Positions 27,239-36,410 are shown, numbered from the stretch's first letter. The stretch is DNA of 64,000 nucleotides from Granulosicoccus sp036478595 (GCA_036478595.1 JAZGEF010000032.1:3613-67612); one strand, 5' to 3'. The notes: generated from the sequence alone by a model not told the origin. Numbers and translations are program-made.

Positions 27239-27384
27239 GCGGTTCGGGGACTCGAAGCTCAAGATTGAAGCAGTTCACGGAAAGGACATAATAACATATG
27301 GCACAAGTGTAACTTCGTTAAAAACGGCCATTTTGAAGGTCCAGCGGCATATTTTAGGGGCGGAATCGACAAATTTGATGGGAT

Positions 27385-28596
27385 TTATCCTTTTACAATA
27401 AGATGCTCAGGCCCATACGGAAACCTAGTAATGTTGTCATTACCGTCCTCGGTTATCACGAGGATGTCGTGCTCCCGGTAACCGCCAGCGCCATTTCGGC
27501 CTTCGGGGATCGTCAACATGGGTTCCATCGAGATGACCATGCCGGGTTCCAGCACCGTGTCGCAATCCTCGCGTAGCTCGAGACCCGCCTCACGACCGTA
27601 GTAATGACACAGCACACCAAAGGAGTGCCCGTAACCAAATGATCGATATTGCAGCAGTTGGTATTCTTCGTACATAGAGTTTAGTTCTTTTGCGATATCA
27701 CTGCACTTGGCCCCAGGCACCAGCAGCTCTTTGCCACGGTTGTGTACCTGACAATTAACATCCCAGATGTGCATGCTTTCGGTAAGCGCGGTTTCGCAAA
27801 ACAGGGTGCGCTCCAACGCAACGTAATAACCTGCCACCATCGGAAAACAATTGAGGCTAAGGATATCGCCTGATTCAATAGGCTTGCTCGTGACGGGGTT
27901 GTGCGCACCGTCTGTGTTCACACCTGATTGAAACCACGTCCACGTATCCAATAATTCTCCATCCGGCCAGCTTCTGGCAATTTCACGGATCATAGTTTGA
28001 CTTGAGTGCAGGGCAATCTCGTGCTCGCCAACACCGACACCAATGGCCTCAACACAAGCAGCCCCTCCTAAATCAGCAATGCGTGCCATCTCGGTGATGT
28101 GAACGATTTCTTCATTAGATTTGATCATGCGCATCTGCATGGATGCATCGCTGATATCTACAAATTCCATTTGCGGGAAGTGATGCTTGAGTAGCTCGAG
28201 CATGTGGAGGTTAACGTGATCGAATTCGATGCCCAGGCGTTCAACATTACTGGTAAGCCCACTAATGGCGTGAAAGTAATTGTCTTTCTGCCAATCGGTA
28301 TAGGTAATGTTATTACCGTAAGTGCGCCGCCAAGGTTGTCCGCCGTCTATGCCTGCGCTGATGCTGGTAAGCGAAGTGTGATCCAACAGCAATCCGTATC
28401 GCCTACCAAATTGGCAGTAGAGGAAGTCTGAGAGATAGCAGATGTTGTGGTATGAAGTGAACAAGGCAGCATCGATATTATGTTCAGCCATGTAAGCACG
28501 AACTGCATCTTGGCGGCGTTGCATTTCAGCATCGCTAAAGGTGGGCTTAGCTTTGGCTCCGTTTCCTTGATAGTCGACTAGTCGTTGGCGTTGCAT
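27385..28596 (-). CDS. Creatinase (creatine amidinohydrolase)
   Basis: Pita-bread-fold M24 enzyme predicted to hydrolyse creatine to sarcosine and urea. From ATG 28596 it is 403 residues, the length I recall for Pseudomonas putida creatinase. The known active-site residues then fall at the same numbers: His232 in DGAHNPVT, Glu262 in ALERTLF and Glu358 in ISMEPM. Long blocks such as FTSYHNICYLSDFLYC and GINTDGAHNPV-type text are characteristic of creatinase and not of Xaa-Pro aminopeptidase or ectoine hydrolase. GGGA lies about 10 bases upstream of the chosen ATG; an in-frame start at 28623 would add nine residues. It precedes potA-D-B-C on the same strand. Confidence 0.93.
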   Translation of the reverse strand: MQRQRLVDYQGNGAKAKPTFSDAEMQRRQDAVRAYMAEHNIDAALFTSYHNICYLSDFLYCQFGRRYGLLLDHTSLTSISAGIDGGQPWRRTYGNNITYTDWQKDNYFHAISGLTSNVERLGIEFDHVNLHMLELLKHHFPQMEFVDISDASMQMRMIKSNEEIVHITEMARIADLGGAACVEAIGVGVGEHEIALHSSQTMIREIARSWPDGELLDTWTWFQSGVNTDGAHNPVTSKPIESGDILSLNCFPMVAGYYVALERTLFCETALTESMHIWDVNCQVHNRGKELLVPGAKCSDIAKELNSMYEEYQLLQYRSFGYGHSFGVLCHYYGREAGLELREDCDTVLEPGMVISMEPMLTIPEGRNGAGGYREHDILVITEDGNDNITRFPYGPEHLIVKG

Positions 28597-28683
28597 CTGA
28601 CAATTTCCCGCAGCGTTTAACAAAGAACGCTATGGTTATTTTTGTCAGCCAGTATGTCAACGTGGATGGCGCAGCTAATTCAT

Positions 28684-29850
28684 TTACATCAGGATTCTGT
28701 CGCGTCTGTATAGCTTTGTTGCTAAGCGTAGTAACAGCAAACCAGCCAGTAGGGTGCCACCCACTGAGAGGAACACATGCAAAGTGTTGATGTCGTCTTG
28801 CAGCACAACCTTTTCGAGTAGTTGGTATTGGCTTAGCATTGGTAGGGCCATGCTCCAAGTGCTAGCACCAAGGCTGAAAAATTGCAGTAAAAAGAACGGT
28901 GCCATCGGTACAATCATCATCAAGCCAAGGTAGGTTTGAGCCTCCTTGGTGCTGCGCGTGTAAGCCGATACGGTAATTAGCGCGGCGGAAAGAAACACCG
29001 TTAAAGGTGAAACCAACATAAATGCTTTAACCAGAGTACTGCCATCAAATCGTAAACCACCACTAATCAACTCTGTAGGGAAGAACTGAAATAAGCCATA
29101 GATGCTTAGTACGGTCAGACAACTGGACATCACAACAAAACAAAGCGTTGCACCAAACTTGCCGTACACCACATCTACTCTATCCAGTGGTAATGCCAGC
29201 AAGGGCTCTAACGACATACGTTCTCGTTCGCCTGCCGTGGTGTCGATGGCGAGATAAAAGCCACCCATTATCATCGACATAATAAATAGGAACGGCAGTA
29301 TCGATGCTATTAGCTGACCACTACTGCCATCCTCGGATACATCAAATTCTGTCAGCTCTATTGAATTGAACACCTGTGGATCGATGCCACGGTGCTGCAT
29401 ACGCAAACTATTGATGGTGTTTTTATAAGCACCTATTAGGGCGCTGATTTTACGAGCTGCGCGGGTGGAGTCTTTATCCGCATCATTGACATAGAGGGTT
29501 AATGGGGCAGGGTTAGCCTTGCGCAGTTGTTCGCCAAATTCTGTTGGAATTTCCAACGCGATGTTTATGTCGCCTGCGCGTACTGCTGCCTCAACATCAT
29601 CAGCTGCGGTGGTAATGTCGATATTTTTGGAATACAAATATGCTAGCAGGTTTGGCGCAGCTTGTTCGTTTACGACTGCTAACTCCGTCACCTCATCAAA
29701 ATCAATAGCGAACTGTTTAAAACTTGCTACTAAGGAGCCACCAATGATAAGTGGTAATAATACTGGGCCAAATAACAAGGCGTAAAAAAACGTTTGCCGA
29801 TCACGTAGGTTGTCGATGATCTCTTTGTACATGACAATTAGCGCCTTCAT
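28684..29850 (-). CDS. ABC-2 type transporter permease (NatB-like)
   Basis: 388 residues. An N-terminal membrane segment (about 20-42) is followed by a large extracytoplasmic domain (about 45-185) and then five or so membrane segments, with the TAGERERMSLEPLLALPLDR block of NatB-like exporters. Its ATG overlaps the stop of the ATPase gene (ATGA), so the two are coupled. The exported compound is unknown. Confidence 0.85.
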   Translation of the reverse strand: MKALIVMYKEIIDNLRDRQTFFYALLFGPVLLPLIIGGSLVASFKQFAIDFDEVTELAVVNEQAAPNLLAYLYSKNIDITTAADDVEAAVRAGDINIALEIPTEFGEQLRKANPAPLTLYVNDADKDSTRAARKISALIGAYKNTINSLRMQHRGIDPQVFNSIELTEFDVSEDGSSGQLIASILPFLFIMSMIMGGFYLAIDTTAGERERMSLEPLLALPLDRVDVVYGKFGATLCFVVMSSCLTVLSIYGLFQFFPTELISGGLRFDGSTLVKAFMLVSPLTVFLSAALITVSAYTRSTKEAQTYLGLMMIVPMAPFFLLQFFSLGASTWSMALPMLSQYQLLEKVVLQDDINTLHVFLSVGGTLLAGLLLLRLATKLYRRDRILM

Positions 29851-30614
29851 TGAGACACTTCTGCAGGCGCCGCACCGATCGCTTCAACAAACGCATCTTC
29901 TAAATCATCGTGCCCTGTGCGGTGGCGAATGCCGTCAAGATCGTCTTCGATGGCAATGGTGCCGTTGGCAATTATGGCAACGCGATCACACAGGGCTGCA
30001 ACCTCTTGCATAATGTGGCTAGAGAACACGATGCAGTGCCCTTGCATAGCCAGCTCTTTGATGATGGCACGCAATCCGCGCGTTGCCATCACATCTAAGC
30101 CATTAGTCGGCTCGTCAAGCATGATTGTTTGTGGCTGATGCACAAGCGCTCTTGCCAGTGCAACCTTTGTGCGTTGGCCTTGAGAGAATCCCATCGCCCG
30201 GCGTTCCAGAAACTCAGTCATCTCCAGTTGTTCGGCCAGTTCATTTACACGTGATTGCGCTTTAGCCTTATCCAGGCCGCACAAACGCGCGTAGTAAGTG
30301 ATGTTTTCTCGTGCGCTAAGCCTTGGATAGATGCCTGCGTTATGCGGCATAAACCCAAGTTGCTGACGTACCTTAAGTACATCGGCACTGATATCAAGCC
30401 CGTCTATAGTGGCGGTGCCACCATCGGGATGTACCAGCGTTGCAAGTATTCGCAAAGTGGTGGATTTACCTGCGCCATTAGGGCCAAGCAAACCAGTGAC
30501 TGAACCATCGGCTGCAGAGAACGATACCTCTTTCACCGCTTTAACTTGCTCACGTTTAAACAAACCACTACCCGGTTTATTAAACGCTTTTTCCAATTGC
30601 TCAGCGTTTATCAC
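29847..30614 (-). CDS. ABC exporter ATP-binding protein (NatA-like)
   Basis: 255 residues from a GTG at 30614 that overlaps the hydrolase stop as GTGA. Walker A is LLGPNGAGKSTTLRIL, the signature FSQGQRTKVALARAL and Walker B IMLDEPTNGLD. A longer frame to 30671 runs into the hydrolase and lacks homology. Partner of the ABC-2 permease. Confidence 0.9.
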   Translation of the reverse strand: MINAEQLEKAFNKPGSGLFKREQVKAVKEVSFSAADGSVTGLLGPNGAGKSTTLRILATLVHPDGGTATIDGLDISADVLKVRQQLGFMPHNAGIYPRLSARENITYYARLCGLDKAKAQSRVNELAEQLEMTEFLERRAMGFSQGQRTKVALARALVHQPQTIMLDEPTNGLDVMATRGLRAIIKELAMQGHCIVFSSHIMQEVAALCDRVAIIANGTIAIEDDLDGIRHRTGHDDLEDAFVEAIGAAPAEVSQ

Positions 30615-32062
30615 GGCTTTGGACCATTGGCATCGATAAAAAAGGGCGGGGCAGTTAAACGCTCGAGGCAATTCGTATCTAATTGCTCGACTTCGCCAAG
30701 CTTAATAAACTCAGCCATGATCGATGGCATGCATCCAGAAGTTGATTGCATATGCCCTTGGTGTTCGATAACTATGTGCTTTGAATTTTTAAGCTTAGCC
30801 TTTGCACGCTCTGCGTACTCTGGCGGCGTTATTGGGTCAGCGCTACCTGAAAGCAGCAACGTAGGGACTGTCGATTCAACTGGCTGCTTAAAGTCATCGT
30901 CAATCACACCAGAATCCCATTGCTCGCAGCTAATTTTAAGCGCATCGATCAGATCAGTGCCTAAGTAGGTGTCAGCGCTTTGTGCGCGGCCTTCATCGAT
31001 ATCGGTAAATGGCTCATCTTCCGTGCAAACCACTGCGTGGTGCATACCGTTAGCAATGGAATCACCCAGTGAGCGTACTTGCAATTCAGCTTGGCGTGCA
31101 AACGGGGCGAGGTTATTATTTTCGCTGGCATCAAACAACATCGACGGCAGTATGGCATTGCCATACGCACTGTAAGACATCAGCCTTAAGGTAACCGCTA
31201 AATGCTGATGATCAAAATCAAGCATGCGTAATTGGCCTGAACTTAAATCTTCATATTGTACCGGCCGGGCTTCGTTTTTTAACGAGCTGATCAGCTTGTT
31301 TGTTTTTGTGGCTAGCTCGGGGAATGCGCTACTGCAACTGCTATCGTTCTCACATCGCGTGAACATGGCATCCAATGCGCGCTCCGCCATCACGGCTATT
31401 TCAGGACCAAGTGCTACTTCAGGTGCCACAACCGCATCAAGTATTAGGGTGCGCACTTGATCGGGGAAGCGACGAAGGTAATGCAAGGCCACGCGTGTGC
31501 CGTAAGACACGCCGTAGATATTCCACTGTTCAATGCCGAGTGCCCTACGCACTAGTTCGATATCTTGTACTGCCACACTGGTGGTAAAAAAGTGTGGATC
31601 ATGCGGTAGGCTTTCGCGGCAGGTTTTTGCTTGCTCGGCAATCAACGCCTCATCAAATTCGAATAACGACGATGCATCATCACTTTTACAAACCAGCTTA
31701 TGCGATTGGCCAGTACCACGTTGATCGATTAAATAGATATCGCGCTCGAGCAAGATATGCCGGAACGCTTGAGCTACCGGAGGGAACGATTCGGTTGCGG
31801 ATTGGCCGGGGCCACCGGCTATTAATGTAAATGGATCACTCTTCGGTTTGTTAGTGCGTGCCGGCACTTTGGCGATAGTCAGCGTCAAGGTTTCGCCCGA
31901 TGGCGCTGTTGGGTCTAGCGGTACGATCAATTCAGCGCACTGAGCAGGCAATAAGGATGCGCCGTCACCAATCGAACAACGGCTAAAATCCAAGCCTAGC
32001 TCAGCAGCTGACGCCCACTGTGGCGCTATTGCGCCTAGCAAGGCAACTATTGCTGCTGTCAT
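30611..32062 (-). CDS. Exported alpha/beta hydrolase with TAP-like C-terminal domain
   Basis: 483 residues from ATG 32062, beginning with a signal peptide (MTAAIVALLGAIAPQWASA). The hydrolase fold shows DLIDQRGTGQS-type text and the nucleophile elbow YGVSYGTR. A late Asp region at LSGSADPITPPEYA and a final His in VIEHQGHMQS complete a plausible triad. Family members are tripeptidyl aminopeptidases or proline iminopeptidase relatives. It is translationally coupled to the ABC exporter genes, which suggests a joint role in handling a peptide-like or small secreted compound. Confidence 0.85.
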   Translation of the reverse strand: MTAAIVALLGAIAPQWASAAELGLDFSRCSIGDGASLLPAQCAELIVPLDPTAPSGETLTLTIAKVPARTNKPKSDPFTLIAGGPGQSATESFPPVAQAFRHILLERDIYLIDQRGTGQSHKLVCKSDDASSLFEFDEALIAEQAKTCRESLPHDPHFFTTSVAVQDIELVRRALGIEQWNIYGVSYGTRVALHYLRRFPDQVRTLILDAVVAPEVALGPEIAVMAERALDAMFTRCENDSSCSSAFPELATKTNKLISSLKNEARPVQYEDLSSGQLRMLDFDHQHLAVTLRLMSYSAYGNAILPSMLFDASENNNLAPFARQAELQVRSLGDSIANGMHHAVVCTEDEPFTDIDEGRAQSADTYLGTDLIDALKISCEQWDSGVIDDDFKQPVESTVPTLLLSGSADPITPPEYAERAKAKLKNSKHIVIEHQGHMQSTSGCMPSIMAEFIKLGEVEQLDTNCLERLTAPPFFIDANGPKP

Positions 32063-32080
32063 TCTTATATTCAAAATCAA

Positions 32081-32474
32081 TTTGCCGACGTCAATGTTGC
32101 GAAGAGGCGTAATAGTATCAACTAGTTATAGCAATCCTTGCGCCACTGAGCCACGTCGGTGCATCAAAAGCATTGCTCTTATATCGTTTTTGCAAGCCAC
32201 GCTCACGCCCATCAAATAATGAGCTATCGCCACACCTGTATATGGCCGGATGAGCTGGGTGTCTGTGGTTAATCCTTCGAAGGAGGCGTTTAGCAGCCGA
32301 TCACCATTTATAGATGCGGCTTATGAAAAGTCCGTGGCTTCATTTAAATAGCGTCAACCACCTAAATAGCGTCAACCACCGTCATGATAAGGATCGCAAT
32401 TAAGACTGCTGTCATGGCGTATACAGTGCAGTGAGCTACCATCAATCAAGATAGTTGATCGTTTTTCCAATGGA
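32081..32474. other. Intergenic stretch with an 18-bp tandem duplication
   Basis: About 390 bases between the divergent hydrolase and phospholipid-type cluster. It holds a perfect tandem 18-bp repeat (32345-32380) and presumably two promoters. No frame in it looks like a gene, and no RNA gene is recognised. Confidence 0.4.
32345..32380. repeat. Perfect 18-bp tandem duplication
   Basis: TAAATAGCGTCAACCACC occurs at 32345-32362 and again at 32363-32380 with no spacer. It lies about 100 bases upstream of the next plus-strand gene. It may be a chance slip duplication or a pair of binding sites. Confidence 0.8.
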
Positions 32475-32486
32475 TTGCTGAATGAA

Positions 32487-32903
32487 ATGCACGACTATTC
32501 CGAGCCACTAAACACTAATCACGGCTATTCGATCATATCCGCTGTGATCGCATTTATGCTTTGGGGTGGGTGGGCGTATTATCTGAGTTATGACAAGAGT
32601 AAAGGTATTGCCAGTGGGGTAGCGTCTGGGCTGATTCAGGGCATAGCCAGCTTCACTATCACCTTGTTTATGGTTAAAGCTGTTTCCTGGCTATTCGAAA
32701 CAATGCCCCAATCTAATTTGGGTGTTTTGCTATCGGCCATGGTTACAGTGAGTTTTACCGGGAGTTGCTTGTTTTTGGCTCACTTTTTAGTTGGAACTCA
32801 AAATATCTTCCTTACTATTGCATTTCCTTTAAGCGTTGCTTTCGTATTCTGTTTGACTACGGCCTATCGCATAAAGATTCAACACACAATGGGCGAGGAT
32901 TGA
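32487..32903 (+). CDS. Small four-helix membrane protein, first gene of a phospholipid-type cluster
   Basis: 138 residues with four hydrophobic segments (roughly 15-33, 40-65, 76-100, 106-128) and short polar ends. No named family recognised. The start is uncertain: ATG 32487, or TTG 32475 four codons earlier; neither has a clear ribosome site. It is 3 bases from the YnbA-like gene, so it belongs to the same transcript and probably to the same membrane process. Confidence 0.65.
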   Translation: MHDYSEPLNTNHGYSIISAVIAFMLWGGWAYYLSYDKSKGIASGVASGLIQGIASFTITLFMVKAVSWLFETMPQSNLGVLLSAMVTVSFTGSCLFLAHFLVGTQNIFLTIAFPLSVAFVFCLTTAYRIKIQHTMGED

Positions 32904-32906
32904 CTC

Positions 32907-33563
32907 ATGTCAGATATTGAAGGAAGGCGTCCACTTAAGGTGCGTGATGTGAAAATGTCGCAGTCATTTGCGCGTGCATTAGCTCAAAAAAACATCACTC
33001 CTAATCACATCTCCATGGCCAGTGTTGTATTCGCACTGTTTGCTGCGATCTGTTTATGGAATGTGCCATCCGATCACGGTAATTCTAAAGTCATCTTTCT
33101 TCTGTTGGCTGCTGTATTTATCCAATGTCGTTTGTTATGCAATCTATTTGATGGCATGGTCGCCATAGAGGGTGGTAAAAGCACGGCGTCAGGTGAATTG
33201 TTTAACGATATCCCTGATCGAGTGGCTGACCCAATAATCTTGATTGTAGCGGGCTCTGTTTCATCGCTTGCATGGGCGGGCAGTGTTGGGTGGCTGGCAG
33301 CATTGTTAGCGGTCGGTACTGCCTATACCCGTACTCTAGGTAAATCGATTGGTACACCTTCTTATTTTGAAGGGCCGATGGCTAAACAACATCGAATGGC
33401 CATCATAACCATCGCGTGTGTGTTGTCGGTGTTTGAGCATAACGTTTGGCCAAGCGGTACTGTGTTGTTAGTTGCCCTTGTAGTCATCTGTAGTGGTAGC
33501 GTGATCACGATTATAAGACGGGCACGTTTAAGCTATCTGTTTCTTGAAAGCACTGGCGAATAA
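32907..33563 (+). CDS. ynbA: CDP-alcohol phosphatidyltransferase, YnbA-like
   Basis: 218 residues, membrane protein. The family signature appears as NLFDGMVA followed by GELFNDIPD. As in E. coli YnbA, the first Asp of the classical D-x2-DG motif is Asn, and the later G-x3-D is G-x3-N; the usual AR is AI here. These enzymes swap CMP from a CDP-lipid for an alcohol. The YnbA product is not established. It is followed 2 bases later by a YnbB-like CDP-diacylglycerol synthase, the same order as in E. coli. Confidence 0.82.
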   Translation: MSDIEGRRPLKVRDVKMSQSFARALAQKNITPNHISMASVVFALFAAICLWNVPSDHGNSKVIFLLLAAVFIQCRLLCNLFDGMVAIEGGKSTASGELFNDIPDRVADPIILIVAGSVSSLAWAGSVGWLAALLAVGTAYTRTLGKSIGTPSYFEGPMAKQHRMAIITIACVLSVFEHNVWPSGTVLLVALVVICSGSVITIIRRARLSYLFLESTGE

Positions 33564-33565
33564 GC

Positions 33566-34498
33566 ATGTTTGGAATTCCAGAAAACTCACTGCTAGCTAT
33601 GATGATAGTGCTGGGCGTTCTGGTGTTCGCCTCGTTCGTTCAACTTATGCTTAGCCATAAAAATCCAGACAAGGACTACACAGAACTACAACTAAGAATT
33701 ACTTCCTGGTGGTGGATGATCGGGATATTGTTTTTTGTTTTAATATTGAACAAAAACTTAGCGATTGCTTTTTTCGCCTTTTTGAGTTTTCTTGCACTTA
33801 AAGAATTTCTATCCATCGTACCCACTCGGCAAACTGATCGAAGGGTAATTGCATGGGCCTATCTAGCAATCCCGTTGCAATACCTGTGGGTTGAGCAGGC
33901 TTGGTACGGGGTATTCATCATATTTATACCTGTGTATATCTTTTTGTTTTTACCGGTGCGTATGGTGCTGATAGGTGAGACAAAGGGCTTTATAAGGTCA
34001 GCTGGCATTATTCATTGGTCGGTGATGCTAACCGTATTTTGTTTAAGCCATATTAGCTTCTTGTTGGTGCTGCCCGTGAAGAACACCAGCGCTGGTACTA
34101 TGGGGCCTGTTTTGTTTTTATTGTTTATGACTCAGTTTAATGATGTTTGTCAATATGTTTGGGGCAAATGGTTAGGCAAAAATAAAATCATACCGAAGGT
34201 GAGCCCAAATAAAACATGGGAAGGTTTTCTTGGCGGTTTGGCTAGTGTCACCATAGTCTCTGGATTTCTAGCACCAGCGTTAACCCCTCTGGATTGGACG
34301 CAAGGCTTTGTAGCAGGCCTTATCATTGGTGTTAGTGGATTTTTTGGTGATGTGGTTATCTCATCCGTTAAGCGAGATTTACAGATTAAAGACAGTGGCA
34401 ACTTGATACCTGGTCATGGTGGTTTGTTAGATCGCTTGGATAGCATCATCTATACCGCTCCCTTATTCTTTCACTATCTCTATTATCTGCATTACTAA
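33566..34498 (+). CDS. ynbB: CDP-diacylglycerol synthase-like protein, YnbB-like
   Basis: 310 residues with about eight membrane segments. It carries the CdsA signature near the C-terminus: SVKRDLQIKDSGNLIPGHGG, then LLDRLDS. KVSPNKTWEGFLGG is also conserved. It would form CDP-diacylglycerol from phosphatidic acid and CTP. The text matches E. coli YnbB along its whole length better than housekeeping CdsA. Tight spacing on both sides marks an operon that could make a dedicated lipid. Confidence 0.88.
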   Translation: MFGIPENSLLAMMIVLGVLVFASFVQLMLSHKNPDKDYTELQLRITSWWWMIGILFFVLILNKNLAIAFFAFLSFLALKEFLSIVPTRQTDRRVIAWAYLAIPLQYLWVEQAWYGVFIIFIPVYIFLFLPVRMVLIGETKGFIRSAGIIHWSVMLTVFCLSHISFLLVLPVKNTSAGTMGPVLFLLFMTQFNDVCQYVWGKWLGKNKIIPKVSPNKTWEGFLGGLASVTIVSGFLAPALTPLDWTQGFVAGLIIGVSGFFGDVVISSVKRDLQIKDSGNLIPGHGGLLDRLDSIIYTAPLFFHYLYYLHY

Positions 34499-34500
34499 AC

Positions 34501-35145
34501 ATGAATAAACTGTTCAAAATTCTATTTGTGCTGTTTATCGTAAAGCCGGTTATTTTGGTTGTACTGGGTTTAAATATACGGCACCGACAAAAGCTACCGT
34601 TAAAAGGCCCAGCAGTGTTGGCTGCTAATCATAATAGTCATCTAGATACGATGGTTTTGATGAGCATGTTCCCAATATCTAAAGTGCATCGTGTTAGGCC
34701 TGTGGCTGCTGCCGATTATTTTTTAAAGAATAAATACATTGCGTGGTTCTCGTTAAATTGCATTGGCATTATCCCGCTTGAGCGAAGCGGTACAGCAGAA
34801 CGAGAGACGATGTTCCAAGCCTGCCATGAGGCACTAGATAACGATGAAATACTAATTATATTCCCGGAAGGCAGCCGAGGGGATCCGGATAAAATAAGCA
34901 AAATAAAGAAAGGCTTATTTCATCTAGTGAAAGACAGGCCAGTGACCAATATAGTGCCCGTGGTGATGCACGGCTTAGGTAAGGCACTACCAAAGAATGA
35001 GTCAGTGTTTGTGCCGTTTAACTGCGATGTGGTAGTGGGCGATCCAATCGAGATAACTCAAGATTCAAATGAGTTTGTGCATGCCATTGCTACTACATTT
35101 GACGAACTGCTCACTCAGTGCCTAACGCGCCAAGAGATCGAATAG
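34501..35145 (+). CDS. PlsC-type 1-acylglycerol-3-phosphate acyltransferase
   Basis: 214 residues. Acyltransferase motif I is NHNSHLD (HxxxxD), and motif III is FPEGSRGDP. One N-terminal membrane helix. It would acylate lysophosphatidate to phosphatidic acid, the substrate of the YnbB-like enzyme just upstream. Last gene of the cluster, 2 bases after its neighbour. Confidence 0.88.
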   Translation: MNKLFKILFVLFIVKPVILVVLGLNIRHRQKLPLKGPAVLAANHNSHLDTMVLMSMFPISKVHRVRPVAAADYFLKNKYIAWFSLNCIGIIPLERSGTAERETMFQACHEALDNDEILIIFPEGSRGDPDKISKIKKGLFHLVKDRPVTNIVPVVMHGLGKALPKNESVFVPFNCDVVVGDPIEITQDSNEFVHAIATTFDELLTQCLTRQEIE

Positions 35146-35173
35146 GCCGAGCTAAACTCGGTATGAGCAGTCG

Positions 35174-35358
35174 CTATTCGTTAACCAATCTTGTGCCTGT
35201 GCCGGTATCAAAGAAATGCGCAAGGCCTTGCTTAACACCAAAACCGATTGTTGAGCCTTTTGCTACCGTGGGTGGCTTTTCTGTTTTGGCGATAAATTCA
35301 ACCTTTGATGCCGTGAGCAAGTGAACTAAGGCGTACTCGCCCAGGTTCTCGACAAGCT
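35174..35358 (-). pseudogene. C-terminal remnant of a MalK/UgpC-type ABC ATPase
   Basis: Reading the minus strand from about 35358 to the stop at 35174 gives text such as PTIELVENLGEYALVHLLT, then VAKGSTIGFGV and AHFFDTGTGTRL. This is the last 60 or so residues (TOBE region) of sugar-type ABC transporter ATPases. No nucleotide-binding domain precedes it; the upstream sequence is the end of the HhH gene in another frame. The rest of the gene was probably lost by deletion. Confidence 0.7.
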
Positions 35359-35369
35359 CTATTGTGGGC

Positions 35370-36371
35370 TTAAAGCCCTTCGAGCACTTCTTGTAACTGC
35401 CGTCGTGCACCACCCACCCAGTTGTCACGCTCAATACGCCCGGGAAAAATTTGCAGCGCCTCGGCAATTTTATCGATATCGTGTTGCTTGAGCTCGGCTA
35501 GCTGTGAGTAGCTGGTGATGCCCAACTTGTTCAGAGTTTTTTCAGTGACCGGGCCAATGCCAAAAATCTGCTTTAGATCATCGTGCTGGGCAGCGGGTGT
35601 GAAGATTTGTTCGACTTCGTCACCGCCTGTACCGTTGTTGCTGTTGGCAACAGGCTCACCTTGCTCAGCGCTAGTGCCGTTATCAGCGATAGCTTCTTCG
35701 CTGATATTGCCATTAGGCTCGTTGATTTCGTTGCTGTCTTCTTCATTATCGAGCTGATCTTCAAAATCAAATGAGGCATTTTTTGATTCAATATCACCAT
35801 GCACAGCATTGCTTGATACAACGTCGTCTAATTCATCGCTGCTTGATGCTGTGGCCATACTTACACTACCTAGTAAGCCCGTGGTTGCTGCAACTGCGGC
35901 TGCCACGCTTTCACCAGCCGCGGCACTGGAACCACGCCGACGATCGCTATTGATTTCCGCTTGGATCTTATCGAGTACTTGCTCACGTTGAGTAATATCT
36001 TTCAGACGATGCATTAAGGTTGCGTTTTCATCTGATAATTCTTTAAGACGCGCTTCGTGCTTTTGCATCATCTGCTTAACTAACAGCTGACTTTTTTCAA
36101 GATTCTGTTTTAGCATAGGGACTTGCTTGGCTTCTGCAGCAAGTACATCCATCTCAGCTCGATTGCGTTGCTTTAGCTCGTTGAAATCATCCTTCATCAT
36201 GGTGATTTCAGATTCAGCTTGCGTCGATTGCAGCTGCTGTATATGGATTGTTTCCATCAGCTGATTGGACATTTTCGTTGCGCGAGAACGTTGAATTAAC
36301 CAAGCGATTGCGCCGCCGACGATACCGGCAAGCCCTAGGCTGATGAGCATTTGAGTTAGCAGGTAGGTCAC
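35370..36371 (-). CDS. Membrane-anchored coiled-coil protein with C-terminal HhH domain
   Basis: 333 residues. One N-terminal membrane helix (about 5-27), then a coiled coil (about 35-145) and an acidic low-complexity linker rich in Asp, Glu, Asn and Ser (about 180-260). The C-terminal domain contains LKQIFGIGPVTEKTLNKLGI and WVGGARRQL, a helix-hairpin-helix pattern seen in small COG3743/DUF4332-type domains. The terminal domain may bind DNA or protein. It shares layout with the gene at 37244-38053, on the same strand beyond the OmpA/BON gene. Confidence 0.7.
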   Translation of the reverse strand: MTYLLTQMLISLGLAGIVGGAIAWLIQRSRATKMSNQLMETIHIQQLQSTQAESEITMMKDDFNELKQRNRAEMDVLAAEAKQVPMLKQNLEKSQLLVKQMMQKHEARLKELSDENATLMHRLKDITQREQVLDKIQAEINSDRRRGSSAAAGESVAAAVAATTGLLGSVSMATASSSDELDDVVSSNAVHGDIESKNASFDFEDQLDNEEDSNEINEPNGNISEEAIADNGTSAEQGEPVANSNNGTGGDEVEQIFTPAAQHDDLKQIFGIGPVTEKTLNKLGITSYSQLAELKQHDIDKIAEALQIFPGRIERDNWVGGARRQLQEVLEGL

Positions 36372-36410
36372 GGCTTACTCCTGTGCAAATTTGCGTTAGA
36401 TGCGGTCATG

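Noticed and set aside
27385..28596. Xaa-Pro aminopeptidase or ectoine hydrolase call for the M24 protein
   Set aside because: Length, sequence blocks and active-site numbering match creatinase along the whole protein.
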